Source of the DNA: a virus
Direction: 5' to 3' (one strand)
IMG/VR virus record: IMGVR_UViG_3300000101_006892
Location: 4,856 to 33,361 of that record
Length of the DNA stretch: 28,506 nt
In this document: piece after piece, positions 6,762 to 15,214 of the stretch
How the letters are laid out: the number at the start of each line of letters is the position of its first letter
Numbering within the stretch: the stretch's first letter is position 1
The notes under the pieces: model-generated
What the model was told of the DNA's origin: nothing
What the model saw: only the letters and a program-made list of their open reading frames with translations
The model's database searches: none
Position numbers and translations under genes: made by a program

Positions 6762-7057
6762 ATGAAGAAATTTAAAGGTATACAAACAATCAAAGACCCA
6801 GTTCTCGAACCTTATTTTATTACTAAGGACGAGCATGGCTACACTCTCAAAGAACTAATTCAACCCAATTCTGGCCATTTTAGAACACAGGGGGAAGGAA
6901 AGTCTTATGAAAAATCACTGTCTTATTATCCAAAACTTGAAATGGTATTAGAACGAATATCTCGTTTAAAAATGGATAGTAAAGATTATAATTCATTAAC
7001 CGAATATATTAGTGAGTTCAAATTAATAAATAATAATTTAATTAAGTTTTTAGAAGT

Positions 7058-7061
<4 letters not shown>
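6762..7061 (+). CDS. Conserved phage protein of unknown function, 99 residues
   Basis: The start is ATG 6762, directly after the CGTATATTCC element; an upstream in-frame TTG would run through that element. The product begins MKKFKGIQTIKDPVLEPYFI, then has a TKDEHGYTLKELIQPN segment, GHFRTQGEGKSYEK, and a helical second half (KLEMVLERISRLK, YNSLTEYISEFKLI). I recall similar DP.LEPYFI..D..GYT proteins in marine T4-like phages, but no function. There is no membrane segment, signal peptide or cysteine. Its stop overlaps the groES start by ATGA, so it is co-expressed with the chaperonins. Confidence 0.75.
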
Positions 7062-8969
<1,908 letters not shown>

Positions 8970-9001
8970 AAAGTGAATACTAATAAATTTAAATTAAAAT
9001 T

Positions 9002-9172
9002 ATGAACAAACAAGAATTATTTGAACAACTAACTAGTCTATTTGCTACCTTTACAGAGGAGCATAACACAACAACTAAAGCAGGAGCACAACGTGCTCGT
9101 AAAGCTTTAGGTGAAGTTAAAAAACTAGTTACAGCTTACCGTAAAGCATCAGTTAGTGAGTCAAAAAATTAA
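9002..9172 (+). CDS. Histone H1-like Hc1 family DNA-binding protein
   Basis: This 56-residue basic protein runs from ATG 9002 to TAA 9172. After an N-terminal helix (ELFEQLTSLFATF) it has a KAGAQRARKALGEVKKLVTAYRKAS segment, which fits the Hc1 family (histone H1-like proteins of Chlamydiae and Bacteroidota): a helical pair with evenly spaced Arg/Lys. Such proteins bind DNA and condense or organise it. In a phage it could coat incoming or newly made DNA or alter the host nucleoid; that is inference. The start follows an A+T-rich leader with no Shine-Dalgarno. Its end overlaps the next reading frame by 17 bases. Confidence 0.8.
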   Translation: MNKQELFEQLTSLFATFTEEHNTTTKAGAQRARKALGEVKKLVTAYRKASVSESKN

Positions 9173-9425
9173 CATAACTGAAACCACCACTTTAATCGCT
9201 CGGAGGGTACCTCCGGGCGATAAATGGAGGTTAGTTGCTAATGAACCTGATGGTAAAGTACATACTACTTTAACTGATACCTTAGAAGCCTACATGGTAA
9301 AAACAGGATTTAAAGGTGAATACCGACTTGCCCCCTTAAAAAGTGAGTTGTATATTATCACTACAACAGAAGAAATAATTGAACCAGAACCAGAAAGAAA
9401 ATTTTCACTATATGGTGAGTACTAG
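9156..9425 (+). CDS. Hypothetical protein, 89 residues, GTG start
   Basis: No ATG exists early in this frame; the first plausible start is GTG 9156, inside the end of the Hc1 gene. The product has ITETTTLIARRVPPGDKWRLV, then LTDTLEAYMVKTGFKGEYRLAPLKSELYII, and an acidic Pro/Glu tail ending SLYGEY. The alternating strands and helix suggest a small alpha/beta fold; I do not recognise a family. It fits exactly between Hc1 and the clamp loader with short overlaps at both ends, which supports it being real. Codons for residues 14-22 (LIARRVPPG) form the striking hairpin at 9195-9221, so the peptide there may be constrained by an RNA or DNA structure. Confidence 0.65.
   Translation: MSQKINITETTTLIARRVPPGDKWRLVANEPDGKVHTTLTDTLEAYMVKTGFKGEYRLAPLKSELYIITTTEEIIEPEPERKFSLYGEY
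9195..9221 (+). promoter_or_regulatory. 12-bp G+C-rich hairpin inside a coding region
   Basis: ATCGCTCGGAGG (9195-9206) pairs with CCTCCGGGCGAT (9210-9221) at all 12 positions in RNA (one U-G wobble), closing a three-base GTA loop. It is exceptionally stable for this A+T-rich region. It starts 22 bases after the Hc1 stop and lies about 190 bases ahead of the clamp-loader start. No T run follows, so it is not a simple terminator. Possible roles: mRNA 3'-end protection for the groEL-Hc1 message, a translational operator, or a DNA palindrome bound by a protein. Confidence 0.6.
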
Positions 9426-10323
9426 GGAAAACACATTACTTAATGAACGATATCGTCCTGATAATTTAGACAACTATGTTGGTAATGCTAATCTAAAATC
9501 TGCTTTAGCCAAACAGTTATCACAAAATGATATTCAAAATTATTTATTTTATGGGCCCGCGGGTACAGGTAAAACTACACTTGCTAAATTAATTATCCAT
9601 AACTTAGACTGTGATTCTTTATACATTAATGCCTCAGATGAACGAGGTATAGAAACCATTAGGGATAAAGTAACTGGATTTGCTTCTGTGGCCTCTATGA
9701 AACTACTTAAAGTGGTTATTTTAGATGAAGCAGATTTTTTAACAATTCAAGCACAAGCTTCTTTAAGGAACGTTATTGAGACATTTTCACGCACTACACG
9801 TTTTATACTTACTTGCAACTTTGTAGAGCGCATTATTGACCCTATTCAATCAAGATGTCAAACGTTTAAAATCATCCCTCCTACTAAAAAAGAAGTAGCC
9901 ATTCACATAGCGGGAATATGTGATAAAGAAAATATAGGTTATGAAATACCAATATTAGGGAATTTGGTAAATAAGCATTATCCTGATATTAGAAAGATGC
10001 TTAACACCTTACAGTCTAGTATTATAGACGGGAAAGTAGAGTTAGATGATAGCTTACTAGTATCTTCCAATTACATGAATGGCGTGCTTGAAGCGTTAAA
10101 ATCCAGTGACTTTAAACAAGTTAGACAAATTATAGCTGATTCTGGGGTAGAGGATTATGATGAATTGTTTCGTTTCTTATATGACAATTCTTCTGATTAC
10201 CTCCCAGGTAAAGAAGGTACAGCTGCTATTATAATTAATGAGCACTTATATAAAGCTAATTTCCGAATAGACAAAGAGATAAACTTAATGTCTTTAATTC
10301 AAAATTTAATAAATAATAAATAA
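9412..10323 (+). CDS. 44: T4 gp44-like clamp loader ATPase (large subunit)
   Basis: I choose ATG 9412, giving MVSTRENTLLNERYRPDNLDNYVG, the usual RFC-type opening; a longer start at 9379 would lie deep in the previous gene. The 303-residue AAA+ ATPase has Walker A GPAGTGKTT (48-56), Walker B VVILDEAD (101-108), sensor 1 ILTCNF (N136), and the SRC arginine finger (147-149). It belongs to the RFC small subunit/gp44 family, which with gp62 opens the sliding clamp and loads it on primed DNA. T4 gp44 is 319 residues. The gp62-like partner lies at 10552-10962, separated by one small gene, unlike T4 where 44 and 62 adjoin. Confidence 0.93.
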   Translation: MVSTRENTLLNERYRPDNLDNYVGNANLKSALAKQLSQNDIQNYLFYGPAGTGKTTLAKLIIHNLDCDSLYINASDERGIETIRDKVTGFASVASMKLLKVVILDEADFLTIQAQASLRNVIETFSRTTRFILTCNFVERIIDPIQSRCQTFKIIPPTKKEVAIHIAGICDKENIGYEIPILGNLVNKHYPDIRKMLNTLQSSIIDGKVELDDSLLVSSNYMNGVLEALKSSDFKQVRQIIADSGVEDYDELFRFLYDNSSDYLPGKEGTAAIIINEHLYKANFRIDKEINLMSLIQNLINNK

Positions 10324-10565
10324 TGGAACCAACAATTCAACAACCCCAAATCGATCTTAAAAATACTACTGGGGTAAAAACTAGTGATGGTACTAGTATA
10401 TTTCAACAAGGAGTATTACTTCGTAAAGTATCTAAATTTGTAACAGGCACTTCAGAAGATGCTATGTTACCAATCCCTGTATTTTATGAACCATCAACTG
10501 GTAAAATTCTAACAGATTCTGTACCTAAAGAATTACGTGAAGAATTAGCTGATGAACTTATTTGA
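10323..10565 (+). CDS. Hypothetical protein, 80 residues, between clamp-loader genes
   Basis: Starts with TAATG coupling to the gp44-like gene and overlaps the gp62-like gene by 14 bases, so it is translated as part of the clamp-loader operon. Residues 1-35 are polar and probably flexible (PTIQQPQIDLKNTTGVKTSDG); then VLLRKVSKFVTGTSEDAMLPIPVFYEP and a C-terminal acidic helix KELREELADELI. The segment I(P)VFYEPSTGKIL could be a short beta hairpin. I do not recognise a named family, though the location suggests a replication or late-gene role. No cysteines, signal or membrane segment. Confidence 0.75.
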   Translation: MEPTIQQPQIDLKNTTGVKTSDGTSIFQQGVLLRKVSKFVTGTSEDAMLPIPVFYEPSTGKILTDSVPKELREELADELI

Positions 10566-10962
10566 TTGGTTAAAAGAAATAAATAGTAAGAAGTCCCCCA
10601 TTAATTCCTTCTCTCAAGAGGATTGGGATCAATGGAACTCTTATATGGTACATCGATTTTTATCTATGAATATTGATTATTTAGAATTAGTAAACGAAGT
10701 ACAAAAATTACCCCCTACTAGTAAAAAAGAAATATATTCAATATACAAAGAATATATTCCCAAAAATAATAAATGGAATAAATATATTAAGTCTACAGTC
10801 AAGCAAAAAAACAAAGACTTAATTGACCATTTAGCTAGTTACTGGTCAATATCTAAAAGAGAAGTAAAAGATAATATAGAAATTTTGGATAACGATGATA
10901 TTATTCGTATATTAGCTCAAATAGGAATTGATAAAAAAGAATCTAAAAAACTACTAAAATGA
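10552..10962 (+). CDS. 62: T4 gp62-like clamp loader small subunit
   Basis: This 136-residue protein has the features of the phage clamp-loader A subunit family: an opening NLFDWLKEINSKK, a YMVHRFLSMNIDYLELVNEV helix, a Pro-rich turn, IYKEYIPKNNKWNKYIK matching the family's 'Y..fiPk....W.ky.K' core, then a helical C-terminus with HLASYWSISKREVKDNIEIL. It is shorter than T4 gp62 (187 residues) but similar to versions I recall from cyanophages. With the gp44-like ATPase it would form the clamp loader (four gp44 to one gp62 in T4). Its start overlaps the previous gene by 14 bases and it ends in ATGA overlap with the next. Confidence 0.82.
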   Translation: MNLFDWLKEINSKKSPINSFSQEDWDQWNSYMVHRFLSMNIDYLELVNEVQKLPPTSKKEIYSIYKEYIPKNNKWNKYIKSTVKQKNKDLIDHLASYWSISKREVKDNIEILDNDDIIRILAQIGIDKKESKKLLK

Positions 10963-11186
10963 AACGAGAACTTTATTTAATGTTATTCAATCAAGCAATG
11001 GCAGAACGATCTAAAGCACTTTTATCTTTAGAATTATTGGGCAACAATGGGGTTGGTATTGGGGATCATTCAACAGGTGATTTTTATGACAATGCTAATG
11101 AAGCACTTATTATGTTAGTTGATGCTGATGATAAGATTACTACTCTTGAAAAGTATTTCAAAACTAAAGAAATTATTAATGAGTGA
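10959..11186 (+). CDS. Conserved phage protein of unknown function, 75 residues
   Basis: Begins by ATGA overlap with the gp62-like gene and overlaps the following gene by eight bases. The sequence is mostly helical: an N-terminal helix LYLMLFNQAMAERSKALLSLELL, a glycine-rich turn NNGVGIGDHSTGDFYDNANEAL, and a second helix LVDADDKITTLEKYFKTK. The GDHSTGDFYDNA segment is distinctive and resembles small conserved proteins I recall from T4-like phages near the clamp loader, with no known function. There is no membrane segment or zinc motif. Confidence 0.75.
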   Translation: MKRELYLMLFNQAMAERSKALLSLELLGNNGVGIGDHSTGDFYDNANEALIMLVDADDKITTLEKYFKTKEIINE

Positions 11187-11610
11187 TTCAATTACCAAAT
11201 GGTATGAAACGAATACGGGAACACCTGAATTTATGAGTGATAGAGAAATTATAAATGCCAAATCAAGTAGTAATAAAAGGAAAGCAAGTGAAATACTTAA
11301 AGAAGAGTATCCTACTATTTACGCTGGTTATATGAATATCATAGAAGAGCAGTTGGAACTATTTAGCAAAAAACATCTTGACTATGGTATGTCTAATATC
11401 TCCGCTGGTACTAGTCTATCTAATAAAGAAGAAAGGGATTTTGCTCTCACAGGACTTTGGTATCGTATGAGTGATAAAATTAATAGATGGAAAAATCTTA
11501 TTGTAAGTAACCGTAGACCACAAAATGAAACAATTATTGATACATTTCAGGATGTATGTAATTATGCTATTATTGCTCAATTGGTAGAGCGTAACCAGTG
11601 GAAAAAATAA
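11179..11610 (+). CDS. Nmad1/DUF1599-like nucleotide-modification-associated protein
   Basis: I choose ATG 11179 (143 residues); an in-frame ATG at 11119 would overlap the previous gene by 68 bases. The second half fits the DUF1599/Nmad1 family: FSKKHLDYGMSNIS, then LTGLWYRMSDKINRWKNL, and ETIIDTFQDVCNYAIIAQL. The arrangement of Y-G, R..DK..R..NL and E..DT..D..NYA is the family signature and resembles MazG-like all-alpha folds, with acidic residues placed to bind a metal. The family was named from its association with DNA-base modification genes in phages; whether it is an enzyme is not settled to my knowledge. It lies next to the sugar-transfer island and shares the window with folE and a phosphoribosyltransferase. 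Confidence 0.78.
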   Translation: MSDSITKWYETNTGTPEFMSDREIINAKSSSNKRKASEILKEEYPTIYAGYMNIIEEQLELFSKKHLDYGMSNISAGTSLSNKEERDFALTGLWYRMSDKINRWKNLIVSNRRPQNETIIDTFQDVCNYAIIAQLVERNQWKK

Positions 11611-12585
11611 ATGAAAGATTTATTTCTAATAACGGCTTATACTCCTGATAACCAAAGAAAGGAAATTCTAAGAAAGTTTGTAAAATCTATAAATAGAAAT
11701 ACATTTGATGTTATGGTGGTTAGCCATAGTAGTATTCCTTTAGATGTTATAGATAATGTAGATTACTTTATATACGATTCAAATAATCCACTTTTAACTA
11801 ATATAGAGCATAAATATACTATGTTTTATAATAGTAATGATTTTAAAATTGTATCCACTGAAAATAGACCTTTCAATCATGCCCTAGCAGCCTTAAAATT
11901 AGTAACTTTAGGCTTAGCAACAGCACGTAATGAGGGGTACTCAAAAGTTCATTGTATAGAATACGATACAGAATTAGAATCTGATATTGAATTTATAGAA
12001 AACTCCCAATTATTAGAAAAAAATAGTTTAGTATGTTACAAAACAGATTATAGCCCCTATTTAATTAGTTTTCCTGTTTCTTTTAATTTAAACACCATAA
12101 ATGAAAAATGGTTTCAATTTAATTTAGAAGAATTAAAAGAGTGGGTTAAAAATGATCCTTTTAAAACAATTGAAAACTATGAAATGCTTTTATTAGCAAA
12201 TGAAAAACCTTATGAAAAATTAGGTAGGGACTTATTAAAAAATGGGGTTATAATCAACACATTCTACTCAGGAGGTGAAGATACATGGGTAACCCCTATT
12301 ATAAATCCTAATGATGAATTATTATTATTTATTTTGAATAGATCAAGCCAACTTCAAGTAGAAGATGTAGATCTATACAATGTAAAAGTAATAATTAATA
12401 ATACTAATTACTATAATTGGGATGTGCCATTAAATACTTGGAAATTAAATAGTTTAGGAAATTTTAGTGATATAAGTTATTTAACTATTATTAGAAACGA
12501 TGGAAGAATTGTAAATTATAATTTTACTCAAATAGATAAAGAAGTTTATAAAAAACATAATTTCCTAACTTATTTAAATGGCTAA
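11611..12585 (+). CDS. Probable glycosyltransferase-like protein, 324 residues
   Basis: The start follows the previous stop directly. The N-terminal 130 residues look like a GT-A nucleotide-sugar-binding fold: LFLITAYTPDNQRKEILRKF, then FDVMVVSHSS and VDYFIYDSNNPLL, then LATARNEGYSKVHCIEYDTEL, where EYDTE could serve as a DxD-like metal motif. The remainder (about 130-324) has no motif I recognise and is rich in Asn, Tyr and Ile. Proteins of this layout occur, as I recall, in marine phage glycan gene sets. Without a clear DxD or retained catalytic base I rate the enzyme call as moderate. It heads the island of sugar genes that runs to 25192. Confidence 0.55.
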   Translation: MKDLFLITAYTPDNQRKEILRKFVKSINRNTFDVMVVSHSSIPLDVIDNVDYFIYDSNNPLLTNIEHKYTMFYNSNDFKIVSTENRPFNHALAALKLVTLGLATARNEGYSKVHCIEYDTELESDIEFIENSQLLEKNSLVCYKTDYSPYLISFPVSFNLNTINEKWFQFNLEELKEWVKNDPFKTIENYEMLLLANEKPYEKLGRDLLKNGVIINTFYSGGEDTWVTPIINPNDELLLFILNRSSQLQVEDVDLYNVKVIINNTNYYNWDVPLNTWKLNSLGNFSDISYLTIIRNDGRIVNYNFTQIDKEVYKKHNFLTYLNG

Positions 12586-13546
12586 AAAAATCCCTAAAAT
12601 AATAAAGGAGATTAGGAATAACCCCCCATCTCCTGTGAATTATGCCTTCCAAAAGAATGTATCCTATTCACAGATGAGCATATTCCGCTCTTGCCCCCAT
12701 AGATGGAAATTACAGTATAAAGATAAAATTAAGAAATTTACTTCTTCTATTCATACTGTATTTGGAACTGCTATACATGAGGCAATGCAAGAATATCTTT
12801 CTGTTATGTATGAAACATCCGCTAGCAAAGCAGATTTGTTAGATCTAGAATCTAACTTTAAAAATTATTTTATAACAGAATACAACAAACAATACAAATC
12901 AAACAAATCAGAACACTTCTCCTCAGCTGAACAAATGAGAGAATTTTATGAGGATGGTATAGCTATTCTAAACTGGTTTAAAAAGAAACGATCTAAATAC
13001 TTTAGTAAACGGGGTTGGTATTTAGTTGGATGTGAAATACCATTGGTAATTGCGCCAGATAAAATGCGTAATAATGTATTGTATACTGGATTTTTAGATG
13101 TAGTAATGTATAATGAAAAAACAGATATATTTAAAATCATTGATATCAAAACTAGTACTAGAGGCTGGAGGGATCAAGATAAGAAAAATGAAGATAAACA
13201 GTTCCAACTACTATTATACAAACAATATTTCTCAGAACAATATGGAATTCCTTTAGATAAGATCGAAATTGAATTTTTTATATTAAAACGTAAAGTATTA
13301 GATTGGGATGATGAAAAAATAATGTCACCCCACCAAGCATATAGAGTGCAAATATTTACCCCTCCTAGTGGGAAAATAAAACTAGGACGTGCTAATAAAG
13401 CTATAATTGATTTCATAAATGAATGTTTTGGTAGTGGTGGGGAGAATAAGGAATCAACCTACCCTACATCACCTAGTAAATGGAATTGTAATTTTTGCCC
13501 GTATAAAGAAGATAAAACCCTATGTGCAGAGGGGGGTAAATTTTAA
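12578..13546 (+). CDS. Cas4/RecB-type PD-(D/E)XK nuclease with probable Fe-S cluster
   Basis: The 322-residue protein has the motifs of the RecB/Cas4/AddB nuclease domain in order: YSQMSIFRSCPHRW (C39), GTAIHEAM (H67), a GFLDVV segment (D174), IIDIKTS (D189, K191), and QLLLYKQYF. A C-terminal CNFCPYKEDKTLC (C304, C307, C316) with the N-terminal C39 gives the four cysteines that hold a 4Fe-4S cluster in Cas4 and AddB. It is probably a DNA exonuclease or end-processing enzyme for recombination, repair or host DNA degradation. Homologous proteins are known in T4-like cyanophages. There is no CRISPR array or cas1/cas2 here. It overlaps the previous gene by eight bases. Confidence 0.87.
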   Translation: MAKKIPKIIKEIRNNPPSPVNYAFQKNVSYSQMSIFRSCPHRWKLQYKDKIKKFTSSIHTVFGTAIHEAMQEYLSVMYETSASKADLLDLESNFKNYFITEYNKQYKSNKSEHFSSAEQMREFYEDGIAILNWFKKKRSKYFSKRGWYLVGCEIPLVIAPDKMRNNVLYTGFLDVVMYNEKTDIFKIIDIKTSTRGWRDQDKKNEDKQFQLLLYKQYFSEQYGIPLDKIEIEFFILKRKVLDWDDEKIMSPHQAYRVQIFTPPSGKIKLGRANKAIIDFINECFGSGGENKESTYPTSPSKWNCNFCPYKEDKTLCAEGGKF

Positions 13547-13552
13547 GAATCC

Positions 13553-13590
13553 TTATATACGTATAATAAACGTTTTAAATAATAAAGACT
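13553..13590 (+). promoter_or_regulatory. Weak candidate promoter before the RHH gene
   Basis: The 44-base gap after the nuclease gene holds CGTATAAT (13560-13567), similar to the CGTATATT core of the elements at 5472 and 6748, inside a small inverted repeat TTATA/TATAA (13553-13566). A TATAAT -10 would start transcription near 13574, leaving a leader of about 17 bases. There is no TTG at a normal -35 distance. The inverted repeat could be an operator for the adjacent RHH protein. Confidence 0.3.
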
Positions 13591-13785
13591 ATGCCAACAA
13601 AAGACATGACACTAACGAGTGTCAAAATTAAATCCGAACTATTTGAGAATTTTAAGATTGAATGCGTAAAACGTAAATTTTCTTTCCAAAAACTTGCAGA
13701 CCGAGCTATTTTTTTGTATCTTACGGACGAAGATTTTAGAAAACAAATTAACAATCAAACAAATCTCGAATTAAATGGAGAGTAA
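13591..13785 (+). CDS. Ribbon-helix-helix (Arc/CopG-like) DNA-binding protein
   Basis: The 64-residue product has the RHH order: a short strand TLTSVKIKSE (about 7-16), helix A ELFENFKIECVKRK (16-29), a turn FSFQ, helix B KLADRAIFLYLTD (34-46), and a polar tail. RHH proteins dimerise through the strand and bind DNA as transcription regulators. This one probably regulates phage genes, perhaps its own promoter. Its last 11 bases overlap the following glycosyltransferase gene, so the two are co-transcribed. No toxin gene lies next to it, so an antitoxin role is unlikely. Confidence 0.75.
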   Translation: MPTKDMTLTSVKIKSELFENFKIECVKRKFSFQKLADRAIFLYLTDEDFRKQINNQTNLELNGE

Positions 13786-15214
13786 ATTTAAACACTTACC
13801 ACAAAATGAAAGAAAGAAAATTCTTTTAATTTGTGATGATATCCGAGTACATTCCGGGGTAGCTACAGTTGCTAATGAAATTGTTAGAGCAACAGCACAC
13901 CATTTTAACTGGGTTAACATTGGAGGAGCCATAAAACACCCGGATGCAGGAAAAATATTAGATGTAAGTGAATCACTCAATTCTGAAATAGGAATTAAGG
14001 ATTCTAATATTAAAATATACCCCACAAATGGTTATGGGGATGAAAATATCCTTAGACAGATTATTTCCCTTGAAAACCCTGATGCCATTATGCTTATTAC
14101 TGACCCACGTTATTTTATGTGGTTATTTAATATAGAACAGGAAATACGTAAAAATATTCCAATTAGTTATTTAAACATTTGGGATGATTACCCTGCTCCA
14201 ATGTACAATAAAACATATTATGAAGCATGTGATTTACTAATGGGTATTTCTAAACAAACCGTTAATATTAATAGAATTGTTTTAGGTGAAAAAGCCAATG
14301 ATCGTATTTTAAAATATGTTCCACATGGTTTAGACACCCAAATTTACAAACCTTTACCAGATAATGATGAAGGTTTAATTAAATTTAGAAAGGAATTCTT
14401 TAATAAAGAAAACCCTGAATTTGTATTGTTCTTTAATTCACGTAATATTCGTAGAAAACAAATCCCAGATACTATGTTAGCTTTTAGGGCTTTTTTAGAT
14501 AGTTTACCTAAAGAAAAAGCGGATAAATGTAAGATGGTTTTACATACGGAAGTTATTAGTGATGCAGGTACCGATCTTAGAAAAGTAAAAGAATATTTTT
14601 TTGATGGTTTGTATCCAAATGCCATTAGGTTTTCTACACAAAAGTTATCTAGAGAACAATTAAATTACCTTTATAATATAGCTGATGTTCAAATATTATT
14701 AACTTCTAATGAGGGTTGGGGTTTAACCATTACAGAAGCAATTTTAGCAGGTACTCCTATTATAGCTAATGTTACAGGAGGTATGCAAGATCAAATGAGA
14801 TTCGAAAATAATAAAGGAGATTGGTTTGTACCCTCCCCAGATATTCCTTCTAACCATAGGGGTACATATAAAACACATGGTGATTGGGCATTCCCCATTT
14901 ACCCTGCTACTAGATCAATTCAAGGTTCACCTCCTACTCCTTATATATTCGATGATAGGTGCCGTTGGGAAGATGCTACAGAACGTATTAAAGAACTTTA
15001 TAACTTAACTCGTGAAGAACGTAAGGCATTAGGTAAGCTAGGTAGTGAATGGGCTCGAGGAGATGAAGCAGGTTTCACTGCCTTTCACCAAGGTGAAAGA
15101 GTAATGGAGGCATTTACTGAATTATTTAATACTTGGACACCTAGAGAAAAATATGAGATTGTAAATGGAACTGAATATATAGGACCACAATTAAAACATA
15201 AAATTATTTATTAA
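13775..15214 (+). CDS. GT4-family glycosyltransferase
   Basis: This 479-residue protein is a GT-B fold enzyme. The N-terminal domain opens KILLICDDIRVHSGVATVA, the Gly-rich loop typical of GT4. The C-terminal domain has LYNIADVQILLTSNEGWG and the E-x7-E retaining motif (E313 and E321) in EGWGLTITEAILAGTP, followed by VTGGMQD. Such enzymes move a sugar from a nucleotide donor with retention. An insertion of about 45 residues after GGMQD (about 341-385, with DWAFPIYPATRS) is longer than usual. It overlaps the RHH gene and stops directly before the second GT4 gene, making a pair. Confidence 0.9.
   Translation: MESKFKHLPQNERKKILLICDDIRVHSGVATVANEIVRATAHHFNWVNIGGAIKHPDAGKILDVSESLNSEIGIKDSNIKIYPTNGYGDENILRQIISLENPDAIMLITDPRYFMWLFNIEQEIRKNIPISYLNIWDDYPAPMYNKTYYEACDLLMGISKQTVNINRIVLGEKANDRILKYVPHGLDTQIYKPLPDNDEGLIKFRKEFFNKENPEFVLFFNSRNIRRKQIPDTMLAFRAFLDSLPKEKADKCKMVLHTEVISDAGTDLRKVKEYFFDGLYPNAIRFSTQKLSREQLNYLYNIADVQILLTSNEGWGLTITEAILAGTPIIANVTGGMQDQMRFENNKGDWFVPSPDIPSNHRGTYKTHGDWAFPIYPATRSIQGSPPTPYIFDDRCRWEDATERIKELYNLTREERKALGKLGSEWARGDEAGFTAFHQGERVMEAFTELFNTWTPREKYEIVNGTEYIGPQLKHKIIY

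Noticed and set aside
12578-13546. A CRISPR-Cas locus, suggested by the Cas4-like nuclease
   Set aside because: No cas1, cas2 or effector gene and no repeat-spacer array is present; stand-alone Cas4-like nucleases are common in phages.
13591-13785. Antitoxin of a toxin-antitoxin pair
   Set aside because: The RHH protein overlaps a glycosyltransferase gene and follows a nuclease; no small toxin-like gene is adjacent.
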